Assembly: GCA_050084985.1 (NCBI GenBank)
Contig: JBITNC010000002.1
Location: 36,022,001-36,086,000 of the forward strand
DNA length: 64,000 nt
Source of the DNA: Nageia nagi
Lineage: Eukaryota > Pinophyta
Reading direction: 5' to 3'
The number at the start of each line of letters is the position of its first letter. Within the stretch, counting starts at the first letter, position 1. Below, in pieces: positions 10,561 through 22,488 of the stretch. The translations under genes and the position numbers were made by a program. A model generated the notes under the pieces. The model was not told where the DNA came from, did not search any database, and worked only from the letters and a program-made list of their open reading frames with translations.

Positions 10561-12910
10561 TTTTGAGAGTATAATTAGTATGCCCATTTTTTAATATCTG
10601 TAAAGTAATAATATTCATTTTTATAATAACTTTTAACAAAAAACCACCTTAAAAACTTATGTTTTTAACATCCTTAAAAAAAAATCAAAGAAAATATTTT
10701 TATAATTTTTAAATATATAAATTAATTAATTAAAAAAACTTAAACCTAATGTTAATTTTATATATACCTATATAAAAATTAAGTCTTTAGATATAATACC
10801 AATAAATGTTATTACATTATTTTAAACATTATTTTTAAGACATATTTTCATATTTGATCTCAAAACGTATTTATACCTATATCATCTCAAAATATCTTTT
10901 AAAGTATTTTAAAAAGTTTATATTATATTGATTATAATTTTTATTTTTTTAAAATTTCAAATTTACATAAATAAATATAAAAAAAATTAGAATTTAATTC
11001 ATGAAAATTATATTTATATTAAAAAAATCATAAATAAATTTATGAAGAATCTCTTTTCAATGAATTAATGGATAGAAGAGTAAAGAGAGTAAGTACTTAA
11101 AAAAAAAGAATATCTTTAATATTAAAAAAAAAAAAGAAATATTGATAATTAATTATATAATTGAATTCATATACTTATGTTACATCCTTCATTTTTTTAA
11201 TCTTAAGTACTTTAAAATAAATTAAGAGAATATTAAAACAAAATTTTTCATTCAAATTTTAATTAAATTAACTAAATTTTTACTGTGTAAATAAAACTAA
11301 ATATACATTCTATTAAAATTGAAGAGCTAAGCAACTAATATTTTTAAAAGATATATAAAATCTTACTTATTTTACTTAAAGCAAAAATCAAACATTACCA
11401 TTAATGAAACTAATTTTTATGGATCTTAATAAATTCCGAATCAGCCACCAATGCATATTGTGAGAATGCAACTTGGTGCAATGGGTAAGCCGAAATTAAA
11501 TAAAATTTTAGTATAAATATAATGAGTGCTATATGATTATGAATATTTTTGAATTGACGATGCAATAATAAAATTGAAGATTTAATTTATTATATTTTTA
11601 ATTTTTTTTTTGAATAGGGTAAATATAAAGTTATGCATTTGCATAATAAATAAAAACTTCTTGAAAGTGTATGTAGGGTTGTTAATGTATTATTAGTATA
11701 AGAATAAAAATATATATTTAAATTTATCATTAGATATAGAAATAACAATAATTATAATATTTATAAAAAAAAAAATCACTTTAACATAGAAATTAAATAA
11801 GCTTGAACTAGCATTAGAATGCAAAATGAAAATATATACATCAAATCATCTCTAACAAATCATCACTCTTACCTCAAATTATAAATAAGTATTAGGATTA
11901 TAGTAAATGCTAGAAAATACTACTCTCTTCTAGATTCTTTGCATCATGATCATAATACTTAGCGCATTGAAATATAAATGATATCTATCATCTAGATTTG
12001 TGAAAATAGAAACAATTAACATTTGCAAAAAGCATCAAAAGTAAATGCATTTATATGTGTATGAAGTCAAAACCATTACAATTGGTAATTCAATAAGATT
12101 TTCATGAAAACATGTATTGCATTTGCTAATAATTAGTCCAATGTTGCTCTCATGAGGGTTCACCTTCAATTATAGTGAATTGAACAACATTATTTGATGA
12201 CTATGTAAAACCTACATTTGCTTCTTCCTATGTAAAACCAACAATGATTCAATACTCTAGATGGAATAAATTCTTGCTGAAAATATTTAAAATTAAAAGT
12301 ATGAAAAATAAATCATGACAAACCACCAATCCTTACACTATCCTCATACACCTCTAATGATTGATAACCAATAGAATAAAATAAAAGTGCATCTTATAGG
12401 TGCAAGAATTAATCGTTGGTTTGTTCTCCACTTTAGCAATGACATTGCAATAGTCTACTATGTTACAACATATAGCCATTGACTGCAACACAACCCTCCC
12501 TAGAAAATCCCTCAACTAGCTTGTTACCCATATTATCGAGCAAAGATTACTACCAAACTACAGGAAAACATTGCCCAAACCAAAACAACTCGAACCTTAG
12601 CAACAATAGTTATTGCAATGCTAAGATCATTCTACATAATGCATTTGAGAAAATAACATTATTTATGCAATAATAATGAATCTAAATCAAAATAATAGGT
12701 TCCTTATTCTCCATTTTATATATAAGCTTTTATCTCCTTAGAGGAGTAGGTATAGATAATAGATGGAATGGATTTAGCAATGTCTTTATGAAATGCTAAC
12801 CTTTTAATAGAGATGTAGAAATGCCGAAATGAATATTTAGTATAAATGTATTTGCCTATAAAGGTAAAGATGAAGAGATCCTTCTAGTTCCTCTACTAAG
12901 ATACCCCTCC
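10561..12910. other. Very AT-rich DNA without recognised genes
   Basis: Dominated by A/T runs. A short phrase (gtgcaatgggta-cgcc) occurs both at about 9768 and 11477 and is the only repeat noticed; it suggests an old internal duplication in the insertion. No coding frame was recognised. Confidence 0.4.
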
Positions 12911-13129
12911 ATGGCTAGATACCCAATAGCCTCAACTTCAACATTATCCATATCACCAAAAGACAACACCCAAGTTCATAATGGAGCCTTCAATGTGATG
13001 GGGATGGCATGCTTTACTTGTGCAGGTTCAGTTCAAAAGGCCATCAAACATCTTCCAGGAATACTTGGCACCACTACCTATGTTATTCAAAGTAAAGCCA
13101 TTGTTGTTTATCACCCTACATTTATCGAT
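12911..13129 (+). pseudogene. HMA-domain exon of a copper P1B-ATPase (HMA5-like)
   Basis: The frame starts at an ATG and runs 73 codons without a stop to a perfect plant donor (GAT/GTAAGT, donor at 13130). Residues 27-37 carry the heavy-metal-associated motif FNVMGMACFTC; both cysteines of GMxCxxC (codons 13010 and 13019) are present. AGSVQKAIKHLPGI and a beta strand like AIVVYHPTFID follow, as in the N-terminal metal-binding domains of Cu(I)-exporting P1B-type ATPases. In the family this domain takes copper from chaperones. No downstream exon (second half of the HMA fold, A-domain, CPC motif, DKTGT) was seen, so this looks like a captured first exon inside the 6.94-kb insertion. It is open and donor-competent, so transcription as a chimaera cannot be excluded. 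Confidence 0.7.
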
Positions 13130-13499
13130 GTAAGTTGTAGCAATTTTTAGTTAATTATTTTAGAGCAGTTTTAAAGAATTGCTTGGAAGTTAGGCACGTC
13201 ATGCTTTTAGTAGTTAACTAATCTCATAATGGTTTTCATATTCACCTAAACACAACAAAGATTAAAATAAGTTAACCTATTTCAACATCCAGTGTTCATG
13301 TAAAACCTATCCCACATACTATGAACAAATTTGTTCACATCCCAAAAATTAAGGCTTCAGATTGTTTTGATGGTTTGACATGGTTAAGGAGCAATACATA
13401 CCGTTGATTCAAATAGGGCCTAATCACTCACCAAAAGATATGCCTACGATGTAATTATGTTAAATTAAACATTTAAAACCATGAATTTATGCTTCGTAT

Positions 13500-13860
13500 A
13501 TGAAGCAAGACATTAAATGAAGTTAATATTAAAGTTTTTATGTCACCTGAAGGAAACATTTTTACTATTTAATTGATTTGGATTTAAAATAACATGACAT
13601 GTTAGTTGAAGGGAAATATATTTAATATAAAGTTGAGTTGGATTTTAATTCAGCATGTGAATTTTAAAATAATATGACATGTTTTTTTTTTTAAATGAAA
13701 CTTTATTTAATATGAGGTTGACTTGATTTTAAATTCAACTTGTGAGTTTTAAAATAATATGTCATGATAGTTGAAAAAAGAAATTGTATTTAATGTAATG
13801 TTGATTTGGATTTTAAAGTCAGTTTCAAATTTTAAAATAACATATAACATGTAAATAAAA
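13500..13860. repeat. Degenerate tandem repeat, about 83 bp period, four copies
   Basis: The phrase taaaataa-atg-cat recurs at 13585, 13665, 13750 and 13833 (spacings 80, 85, 83). Each is followed by a (t)tgaa run and a ttgatttggattttaa-type segment. No coding potential. Confidence 0.75.
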
Positions 13861-14873
13861 TTTAGAAGATAATTTGAAAAGTGATACAATTTCTCTTAAC
13901 ATATCCTTAATTTATGATTTTATATAAATCCATGAAAAATAAGTGTGATATGTTTCCATTTTATTTATTAAGAATAACTTATAGCCCATAGTGAGTTATA
14001 TGAATTGTAAAATGAGAAGATGAAAACAATGACTATTAATCCTAAAGGAAATTATATGATTTTAACAAGAGTATTGAAAAGATTCAAGGATGAAATCAGA
14101 ATTATATTTAAGATTGAGTAAGACCATTAGTTGAAGATGTACTCATAGAACCTCTACAATCCTTGCAATAAAGATCTGGGACAGTGTTGGGATATATTAT
14201 ATCATAAATTATTCATTTGTACTTTTCATAGTATGAAATTGATCATATTTTGATATAAAGTAATTAATGAGTATTTGGAATATAATGAGATGCTAAACTA
14301 CTAATGAAAATCATGTGGAAATGTTCATAAAATGTTGGATGCACTTATAAGAAAGGAACACAAGTGTCATCATAAAAAAAATATGGTGATAAGTAGCAAT
14401 CATGGGATAGGATCCATTAGTGAAGCTTTGGTTTAAAAGTTCACAAGAGTATATGAAATATTATTAAAAAGGATTTGAAAACCTAGATTGTGTAACAAAT
14501 CTAAGTATCGATAAATGCCATAAGAGACTTAGTAAATTATCACTCAACTAAGTTAAAGAATATAATTACATAATTATAGGTTGAAAGATTATGTTACAAA
14601 TAAATGAGGTGTACCTTGACATAAAGGATGTAAACTGTAACTAAAACTAGTGAACTATCATCATGATATATCACATGCAAGATTGATGAGCTTGCATGAT
14701 GAATGTTCCCTAGTACTTTTTAGGGAGTGGTGTTGCATATCTTAAAAGGAAAATAAAAGAAAGGATATTTGATGTGGGATAATTGTACCACGAATAATGA
14801 TCTTTGCAAATAAAAAAAATGGGTCTGAAATTTTAAGGGTTTTGATAAATTATGTGTTTAGGGATAGTGTTAC
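13861..14873. other. Remainder of the insertion, no gene seen
   Basis: AT-rich with scattered short frames full of stops. No retroviral motif, RNA gene or second LTR copy was recognised. Confidence 0.4.
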
Positions 14874-14874
14874 A

Positions 14875-14879
14875 TGGTG
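14875..14879. repeat. Target-site duplication tggtg, right copy
   Basis: Identical to 7929-7933 and immediately outside the CA terminus. Confidence 0.8.
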
Positions 14880-16223
14880 ATACATCTCCTCATCTACTTC
14901 AATGAGTATGAAATTTATAACATTCCAAGAGACAACAACATGTATGTTGATGCTATGGATAGTGTCTCTTTCCTTGCTCCTATTAATATATAAGATGAGG
15001 AAACTATTCTTACAATAAAAAATATAGGTAAGCCATCTATGAGCATGTTGTTGAAGATTTTGTTGAGGATCAATGTTATGCATCTAATTGTATCAATGTA
15101 TGTGAATGGTATCAATATACTTTTAATTATCTTAAATATAATATTTTTCCTATCGCCTTTGATCATAATGCTAGAATTATGCTTAAAAAGCTAGCTACCA
15201 AATATGTAATCATTAGTGATTTATTACATAGAAGGTCTTTTGATGGTGCTTTTCTTAAATGTTTAATGAGGTATGAAGTAGATATGTCCCTTCATCAAGC
15301 TCATGATGGTGAATATGATGGATAATTTAGTGCTAAATTTATTTATAGAAGGTTGCTTAGACTAGGTTATTATTGGCTTGCTATGCTAGAATATTATGAA
15401 TTGCATGTTAAGAAATGTGACCAATGTCAAAAACATGCTAAGCTTTAACCTTCTCCTTCTCATGGTTTGCACTCTATCATATCCACTTGGATTTTTTCTA
15501 TTTGGGCACTTGATTTTATTGGTAAAGTTAACCCTATTTCAAGATATGGCCATAAAGTCAGATAAAGGAGGTAAGATTGTTGAGTTTCTTATTGAATTTA
15601 TCATTTATAGATATGGTGTTCCTTATAAATTGCTCATGGATAATGGTACAAGATTTAGAGGTAATGAAGTTAAAGATTTTTGTGATAAATATCATATTGA
15701 AAGAAAATTTTCCACACCTTATTATCCCCAAGGTAATGGTCAATCTTGTAGGCCTATAGAACAAGTATAAGAATTTTTGTAGGGGAAAACCCCTTCTCCT
15801 TAATGTATGGTGATGAATCTATAGTTCTACTAGAGTTAGAGATCCTATCGCTTTGTGTGTCACTAGATGGTCTCATTCCCAATGAGATAGAAGATAAGCT
15901 AGATTATCCCAATTAGAGGTCCTAGATGAAAAAATGGTTAATGCTCTAGAATACCTTCATGTCTATCATTCTCAAATTCAAAAAGCCTATAACAAAAATA
16001 TTAAGCCTAAAGAGTTCAAGGTTGGTGACCTATTCTTAAAACAAAACCTTGCCAACACTAAAGATCTAGAAAATGAAAAGAAAGTTAAGTTTGAAACTAA
16101 CTAGATAGGTCCTTAAATTGTCATTGCAAATTATGGAAAAGGTACGTATAAATTATCCACAATTGAAGGTAAAGAAGAACATAATCCGATTAACATTATG
16201 CATTTGAAAAAGTTTTATGTCTG
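14880..16223 (+). pseudogene. Tat-type pol part 2: RNase H tail and integrase
   Basis: Continues the frame interrupted at 7933. 14880-15000 is the end of the second RNase H (YEIYNIPRDNN and VSFLAPINI). 15190-15450 is the integrase zinc region (HRRSFDGAFLKCL, HQAHDGEYDG, GYYW, CDQC), with both knuckle cysteines kept. The catalytic core follows from LDFIG (15510), then has an internal deletion after about 15556 that removes some 20-25 residues. It resumes at GGKIVEFLIEFI and GVPYKLLMDNGTRF, which keeps the second catalytic Asp. A further deletion at about 15744 removes roughly 50 residues with the catalytic Glu before YRTSIR. The C-terminal region runs to the stop at 16223. Several frameshifts occur. 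Integrase would insert cDNA into the host chromosome; this copy is inactive. Confidence 0.85.
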
Positions 16224-17103
16224 ATATTTTTTGTAAAAATATGCATTTCTCCATCTTTGGATACTAACATTTCAAGAAAAATGAAGCAATAATCCAACGA
16301 CGTTGTTGTGTTCCTAGTGAAGCTATTGTTTTTCTAGAGATGTTGCTATGTTCCCAATGAAAAATATCTAGAATTTAATCATCTCCTCTAAATCATGGTA
16401 AAATGATAAAAAAGATATTTCATTTCTTTATTTACCTTTCTTTTTTCATAAAAAGTTACTTATCATAAATGATGCTTATCAAAATATATTAAAATTATTT
16501 TTGTATCATTATTCTTATCACTTAACACCTTTGTAAGAAAGGGTCACTCTTATTAGAAAATCCATGGAAACATGGTGGCTTGGGAAACCAAGTTGATCAC
16601 TCTTATCATTTGATGTCTGTTTAAGGGAGGGTCAATCTTATCATTTGGCACCTTTTCAAGGAAGGATCATCCATATCAAAAATCCATAGCAACATGATGG
16701 ATTGGGAAACCATTTTGATGAATTTAAATTGAAAATTTATCTTCATAACTATTGGTGGGTAAGCCACCAAGGAAAGGTTTACTTTCTTATCACTTATATA
16801 CTTTCCATATCATGGTGTTTAATATCTATATTTGAGATATATTATGCAAAACATTTTCTTGTCTAAGCCCTTTTTAGGTTCCTTTATCTTTGCCTTGGAT
16901 TGCTCTTGTGATGAGAAGTACATCATGTCGTAAGCAAGTCAAAGAGGGGGCATAATATTGGTAAAAAAATTGAGGCATCCAAAGCTACTACTGTGAGATA
17001 ACTTTTCAAGAAGTAGTTTCTTACTTTTCTTTTTATACTTTGAATTTATGTTTTGATTATATTTTGTTCCAAAAGTATCAAATCATATTCAAAGTGGGGC
17101 ATC
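16224..17103 (+). other. 3' non-coding part of Tat element
   Basis: A long untranslated tail between integrase and LTR is usual for this lineage. It contains an imperfect duplication (a phrase like aaatccatggaaacatggtgg at about 16558 and again at about 16680) and ends in a purine-rich tract. Confidence 0.65.
17090..17103 (+). promoter_or_regulatory. Polypurine tract of Tat element
   Basis: Reads caaagtggggcatc directly before the LTR start TGTTAACACC at 17104. It would prime plus-strand DNA synthesis. Confidence 0.7.
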
Positions 17104-17864
17104 TGTTAACACCTAAATTTTTTTTTTTAATTTAATTAAAATTCCCTTTTAGGTATTCAAAATAATTTATTTAATTTATTAAATAAATACCCTTATCAAT
17201 GTGCACTCTTATCTACCTTTATGTTTTATGATAACAAGCTAGCTCGACATCACAATAAGCCTAAGGAGGAGCCTTAGCACTAGACCTATTACCTATAAAG
17301 ATGGAAGGGTTGTGCATGATCAAAGATATGATATGACATGACATAATCCTAAATCCTTGATAGGTGTCAATATACTTATGTCATTATTCATAGATGTTTC
17401 TAAAAACCACCTATCATTTCTAAATTTTGTTATACTATAAGCTCTGCATTCCTACGATCCTTTCATCCATTCATAAGTGATATTCCTAGTATTGAAGGTG
17501 ATATGATGATATTGAGCAAAAGGGTGAGGTATTCTAGAAAGGTAATTGGGTGATGTTGCTAGGTTTCTAGCATCGATGCTAGGTTGAGGTTGGATTTGTG
17601 GCTTTATTCTTCAAAGAAACTCATCATTAATCCTCTTTCGATTAGATATTATCTTTGTTCATCATGACATGTAAGCTTCAAGTTTGTATCTTTCGTAATT
17701 CTATTTTGATAGGTCAAGGTCAAGTAGGTCATTATCATCTTTCATATCATCATTTACTATTATTTCATGGTTAATTGGTTAAATTGAATTTGCTATAAAT
17801 AACCTTAATTATTATTATTTCGATTATAACAATTAGAGAAATTAAAATTTGACACTTAGTCACA
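17104..17864 (+). repeat. 3' LTR of Tat element (right end approximate)
   Basis: Starts TGTTAACACCTAAA right after the polypurine tract and contains a TATA box (ctataaata, 17793-17801). A plausible end is ...cttagtcaca at 17864, about 65 bp past the TATA box. No second LTR copy is in the window, so the right edge rests on the CA dinucleotide and the position of the TATA box. Confidence 0.55.
17793..17801 (+). promoter_or_regulatory. TATA box in Tat LTR
   Basis: ctataaata within the U3/R part of the putative LTR. Confidence 0.45.
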
Positions 17865-18640
17865 ATGGTGTGTTTGAACCTCATTATTCCTTAGAAAATA
17901 GGAACATGGTTATATTGTACTAAAATATAATCAAATTCTTTGAAAATATTATCACATTTCATGAAAATATGACCATGTTATTTTATTACATTTTATGATT
18001 AATTTATGATAGTGTTTAATAGGTTTAACTACTTCCAAAATGATAGTTGATATATTTCAATCTTTTATTTGGGTTGTTATGATTTCACTAGTATAATTAG
18101 TAGAAATAATATGCAAATTATATAATTCTAGTAATCAAAGTAACTAATCACAAAAGATAATAATATGTGAAACCAATTAATAATAGAACACCATGTGCAA
18201 TTATGAAATCTAGAATAATGAGTAATGGAATTTCATAATAAATAATAAATAATTAAGCCAAGTTGGAAGATGAATATTAAAACCTCCATTTTACACTTAT
18301 AAAAAATAAATAATTGAAATTGAAATTAAAATTTGATATTTTTTGTCCATAAGTGACCAAAAAATAGTCAATAGGACTATTGAAAAATACATATAGGAAG
18401 AGCAAGGGAGTGCCTAGCCTAGTTACAATATGTACAAGTGAGAAGTAGATAAAAAATAGTATTAAATACAACAAGCTTATGTGAGGTAAAAAGTATACAT
18501 AGAGAGATTGCACTTGAGGTAAAAAATAAACTCTTAATGTTACAACTAGAGGAAGTAACCCTAGTGGGTTCAACAATAATGTGCTAATGGGTAAACTTTC
18601 TAGAGTCTTCAAGATTAATTTGATGCTTTTAGTCACAATT
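17865..18640 (-). other. AT-rich DNA, includes probable LINE 3' untranslated region
   Basis: On the minus strand this lies directly downstream of the LINE C-terminal frame. A 119-codon hydrophobic frame (18636-18280) looks like U-rich untranslated sequence rather than a protein. Confidence 0.35.
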
Positions 18641-18711
18641 TATTATGGTAGAAAATAAGATATGATAAGTATGAGACTTGCTATGTTGCATGATTTGTCA
18701 GCGATCACTTT

Positions 18712-19790
18712 TTATTTGAGGTGGGTGGCTTCTTTGATATAAAGTGCAACATATTTTTGGTCTTTGTAATTCATCCATGATTTCAAGGTGTGGAAACCCC
18801 TAAATAAGTAATGAAACCAACTTTGAATTTCATAGTAGATAGGGAAAATGAATATGAAATGCTCCTTATTCTTTGGTTCCATGTTGCATACTTTGCATAT
18901 ACATTGGTCCCTAGGGATATGGTGTCGATGTGAGGAAACCCTTATTTGGACAAGGGGAAAATATATAAAAAGTGATATGTATAAGTTAATGTAATTAAGG
19001 ATGAAAATAATACTATTCTCTAGTTTCATATCTACTTGAAGATAATGCAAGATCTTTGGTGAAAACAAATTTCCCATTTCAATCTAGGTTGTCCTTAGGT
19101 AAGATGAGTAGATTTACTTCTTGATCATTTTGTTGGTATCTTTGGTAGGAGGATTATAGGTACTATTTGGGAGCTAAGAGATTAAATCAATATCTAGGAC
19201 TATATATCATAAGAGAGAGGTATATTGTGAGTACCAATGAATGCCTTGCAAGTTGCATTGAGGATTTGAGCGCTAATTTCTAGAACTATTGAAATCATGT
19301 GATTGATCTAATTTAAAAGCCTAATAACATGGAATACTGCAAGATCCAATATGGAGTATGCATAAAATTTAATCAAAATGATGGAATGAGGGATAATTCT
19401 TTTGGCCTAAATGGATCTTGAGAGCATGTTGACCAAAACCTCCTAATACAAGCCCAACTAGAGTTTCTCAAGTGGGATCCCTAAACTTCACAACCATAAA
19501 GAAGGGTTAGAGAGACAAGAGCATGGAAGAGTTTAATTCTTTCCATGATATCCTAAAATCATATATGAAAACATTATCTCTTAAGTGTAATAGTTGTACA
19601 AGATCCTTTATTCAATATATTTTGGGAGGCTAGGATCTAGCTTGGAAAATAGAGCCTATGAAGAACACACTCAAATAGGTGTATAAGGTTATTATCTTAG
19701 TAGGTTTCCCTTGTAAATTTAGATGGGTTTTGGAGTCATCTTCTCTTAACAATTGTTACTAGTTTGAGGGGGATATCTTCGAAGTATATG
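18712..19790 (-). pseudogene. LINE (non-LTR) ORF2 C-terminal remnant
   Basis: The 121-codon frame at 19077-18715 ends like plant LINE ORF2 proteins. IPRDQCICKVCNMEPKNKEHF is the cysteine/histidine motif after RT: Cys61, Cys64 and His73 are kept, but the last Cys before the Pro-Ile-Tyr is Phe78. It ends with GFHTLKSWMNYKDQKYV and ALYIKEATHLK. Upstream (19078-19790) the same strand reads as LINE-like hydrophobic sequence, but only through many stops. It could be the far end of the LINE at 22.9-24.2 kb split by the repeat system between, or a second copy; the 3-kb gap and heavy decay do not let me decide. Confidence 0.6.
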
Positions 19791-20429
19791 AAAATACCAA
19801 ATTAAATAAATAACAATATGATAATTATGGGTCTAACATATGCTCTTATTTACATATAAATATGACTATTACACTAATCTCTATAACCTATAATCAACTT
19901 GTTATTGATCCATAATTATATTAAGGCTAATTATGTGGTTATGTGGGAGCCATAATTGGGGAAGAGGAAAACAAATGTAGAGTCCCCTTTTAAGTTATGA
20001 TATGGAGGTAGATGGGACAATGACATCAACTAGGAAAAAAATACCTTGATAAGATATGATTGAGGTGCTAATTAGATAAAATTTGGTAAATAGAAAAGAT
20101 AACAAGAAATCATAAAGTTACAAGGTATAACATACAAGTAAGTGGAATATATGCATAATGTGTAAGTATTTTTTTAATTAGTAAATATTCAAAAATTCAT
20201 GAATATTTTCCTTTGTAAAATTTGTAATTGGTGAATTTGGTAGACTTATGTTTTCCACTGACTTTTCAAAACTTTTAGGGTGCACATTAATTTTTTGGGT
20301 TGGCTCACTAATAGATTTATAGTATTTTAGCCCTTTGAAATTTAAATTATCCATAACATAAAATCCTAAGGGGCATGTTTCACTTTTAAATTATAAATAA
20401 ATTTTTTTTATCCTAAATTTTTTTCCAAG
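19791..20429. other. AT-rich DNA, nothing recognised
   Basis: No coding frame, repeat or terminus was seen. Confidence 0.4.
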
Positions 20430-21180
20430 GATACTTCTACACACATATATAAAATGCAATAGCCTAGTTGATCAATTACATTCTTAAGCTAGTTGATTGT
20501 TTAGGCTATTTAGAGTGCATTCTAAAATAATTTTGTCAAATTGCAAACATTCTAAAAATATGCCAAGTTTTTGATAAGATATGTATGGTTAGATTATATT
20601 TGAACATGGGTATCCAAAAGGATAAATTACATGATATAACTCCTTGTAAATCAAAAGTTACGAGCTTTAGAAGTTTTCAACATATTATAGAAAACATTGG
20701 ATAACTTGAGATCCTAGTCGATCATCTAGGCTCTTTTAACATGCATTTTGAAATATTATTGATTGATTATGGAAATTCTGAAAAAATCACCTAGATTTTG
20801 TTCAAATAAGTGTGGTTTTAATTCTATGAAAAAATAGATATTTAAAATGATAAATTTCATATCAAAACTCCTAGTAAATAAAAAATTATGAGCTTAAATA
20901 TTTTTAGTAGATAATTATATAATTAACCCTTTACCTAGTAAGATAGATCAACTAAGCTCTTTAGCATGCAATTTGAAAGATTATTATATGATTGTATGCA
21001 TTTTAAAAAATACCCAAATTTTGATGAAATAAGTGTAATTATATTCTAAGCCAAAATGGTATACATAATGATGAATTTCACATCAAAAATTCTAATAAAT
21101 AAAAAATTATGAGCTTCAAAAAATTTCAATAAATAACTATACAATTAACCTTTTGCCTAATCAAATGATTAGGCAAAAGA
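20430..21180. repeat. Tandem repeat, about 230 bp period, three copies plus part of a fourth
   Basis: Recurring phrases such as cta-gctcttta-catgcatttgaaa (about 20490, 20727, 20952) and aataaaaaattatgagctt mark successive units of about 225-240 bp. A fourth unit begins near 21165 and runs into the TA microsatellite. An inverted copy lies at 24480-24830. Confidence 0.75.
21151..21178. repeat. Perfect 13-bp inverted repeat (loop aa)
   Basis: ttttgcctaatca (21151-21163) and its exact reverse complement (21166-21178) are separated by aa. It lies just before the TA microsatellite and straddles the junction of two 230-bp repeat units. Confidence 0.85.
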
Positions 21181-21185
21181 CTAAC

Positions 21186-21196
21186 TTATATATATA

Positions 21197-21271
<75 letters not shown>

Positions 21272-21330
21272 ATATACAATATACAATATACAATACAAAA
21301 CATACAATATATAATATACAAAAAATATAT
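21186..21330. repeat. Long (TA)n microsatellite grading into ATACAA repeats
   Basis: Almost pure TA from 21186 to 21267 with one phase break, then short tatacaat-type repeats to about 21330. Such a tract tends to extrude as a cruciform and to vary in length. Confidence 0.95.
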
Positions 21331-21738
21331 TTTATATTATATCCATTAATGTTAGGGGAGTTAGAGAAGTAATAGGTTCAAAGTTTCCTACCCCTTCATG
21401 GTAAAAAAAAAATGTTACATATTAGTAGGTATAATTGGGGTTAAGTACAAGTCCTAGGTGACTTTGATGGAATAGATACCCCTTAATTATAGTAGCTAAG
21501 TTGAATACGACCCTTGCAAGGGATTTTTCTATCATATATGCATATACAAACATACATCTCTATTTGTATAATTAATTAACTTATGATATATATTATTATA
21601 AGATAATATACATCTTTTAATATCCTTTTAAACTCAATGGTTTGTAGGACCTATCAAAGTGTATCTAAAAGTAAAACTATATCAATTAAGTATTTGAATG
21701 ATTATTTCTCACATAATTAACTTGTATAATAAAATCAA

Positions 21739-22488
21739 CAAGTTATACAAGAATTGGGCGAGCAAAGAAGGATAACTAGGGAAAAGAAAAAAGTGGTTAT
21801 GGAGGAGGAATCATTTTCAATAATCCTTGATTTAACCAACTTGAAACAATAACCTAAAGTGGAGATAGAGAATATGGAGGAAGTCCCTACTTAAGATGAG
21901 GAGGAAATTCCATTGGAACCTATGGTTGATCCATGCACAAAAGATAATACCTTTACTATGGAGGATGAGCCCCTAAAGGAGCTAGAGGGGATCCCGATCA
22001 AGGAAGATCCCGAACCCATAATGATTTCTCCAAGAATAAGAAAGATGAAGGTGCACAACAAGTCTCCTCTTATATAATGTAGCCAAAAAGAGGAATCCCT
22101 AGAGTCAAAATGAGAATAATTACCACCATTTATGGAGAAAACCCATGAAAAGGAGCTTGGAAAGGCTAAGGTTGTTACTCCATGAAGGGCACATTTGCAT
22201 AATTTGAATAAGATCACCCTGTACAATGAAGAGGTTGCTCTCCATACCCCTATAGAAAAGGATATTCCCAAGGAACCTATCATAGATGGAGTTGAGAAGC
22301 CTATGAACACTTCCCCATTTGCTTGGTCAGTTAATGGGGTACTATACATAATGCTTAGCCTAGGAACCCCTGTAGAAGTGAAAGAGTAGTTCTTTATGGT
22401 AAGAAGCAACAAGAAAAGGAAAATTATGAAAAAGGTTGATCAAGGTGGTGGGGCTAGTCATGCTAGGTATACAAAATATAAGCCTTGA
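21739..22488 (+). pseudogene. Degenerate acidic/lysine-rich reading frame, unrecognised
   Basis: One frame reads 250 codons from 21739 to a stop at 22486 with several in-frame stops (at least seven, for example 21850, 21892, 22075) but no frameshift. Residue use is protein-like and strongly Glu/Lys/Pro rich (MEDEPLKELEGIPIKEDPEP, HTPIEKDIPKEPIIDGVEKP). Downstream, at about 22690-22760, is a segment resembling the 3' end of plant LINEs, ending in a TATAAAAAATAAAATA tract. It may be an ORF1 relic of a non-LTR element or a host-derived gene; I do not recognise it. The open 173-codon frame on the opposite strand is its antisense shadow. Confidence 0.35.

Larger units (their letters stand above)
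7934..14874. mobile_element. 6.94-kb TG...CA insertion with 5-bp TSD and host gene fragments
   Basis: The insertion begins TGTCATGACCCACC (7934) and ends GGGATAGTGTTACA (14874). It is flanked by tggtg on both sides (7929-7933 and 14875-14879). Removing it with one tggtg rejoins the second RNase H coding region of the host Tat element without a frame change, which independently supports both ends. TG...CA ends with a 5-bp duplication are the signature of LTR-retrotransposon integration. I could not find a second copy of either terminal sequence inside, so no LTR pair is evident. It may be a giant solo LTR, or a large non-autonomous element whose LTRs have diverged. It carries no recognised retroviral gene, but does hold an HMA exon, a PHD-protein fragment on the opposite strand, an unrecognised exon-like frame and an 83-bp tandem repeat. 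Confidence 0.8.
5896..17864 (+). mobile_element. Tat-lineage Ty3/gypsy element, 5'-truncated, split by insertion
   Basis: In order on the plus strand: RT, RNase H, a second (archaeal-type) RNase H, integrase, a long 3' untranslated part, a polypurine tract and a 3' LTR. The extra RNase H between the usual one and integrase is the hallmark of the Tat/Ogre-Retand group. The pol sequence is cut at 7933 and resumes at 14875-14880 in the same frame, with a 5-bp duplication, so the 6.94 kb between is a later insertion. Many stops, deletions and catalytic substitutions show the element is dead. The left limit is uncertain, because pol-like sequence fades above about 6000. Confidence 0.8.

Noticed and set aside
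12911-13129. Functional copper-ATPase gene
   Set aside because: Only the first HMA half is present; no downstream catalytic exons, and it sits inside a mobile insertion.
7934-14874. Helitron origin of the gene-carrying insertion
   Set aside because: Termini are TG...CA with a 5-bp duplication rather than TC...CTRR between A and T without duplication.
18277-18636. 119-codon hydrophobic minus-strand frame as a membrane protein
   Set aside because: Lies just after a LINE ORF2 end, and its Leu/Phe/Tyr richness follows from T-rich untranslated DNA.
21891-22412. 173-codon open frame on the minus strand
   Set aside because: It is the antisense of a protein-like plus-strand frame; its Ser/Ile-rich product has no motif.
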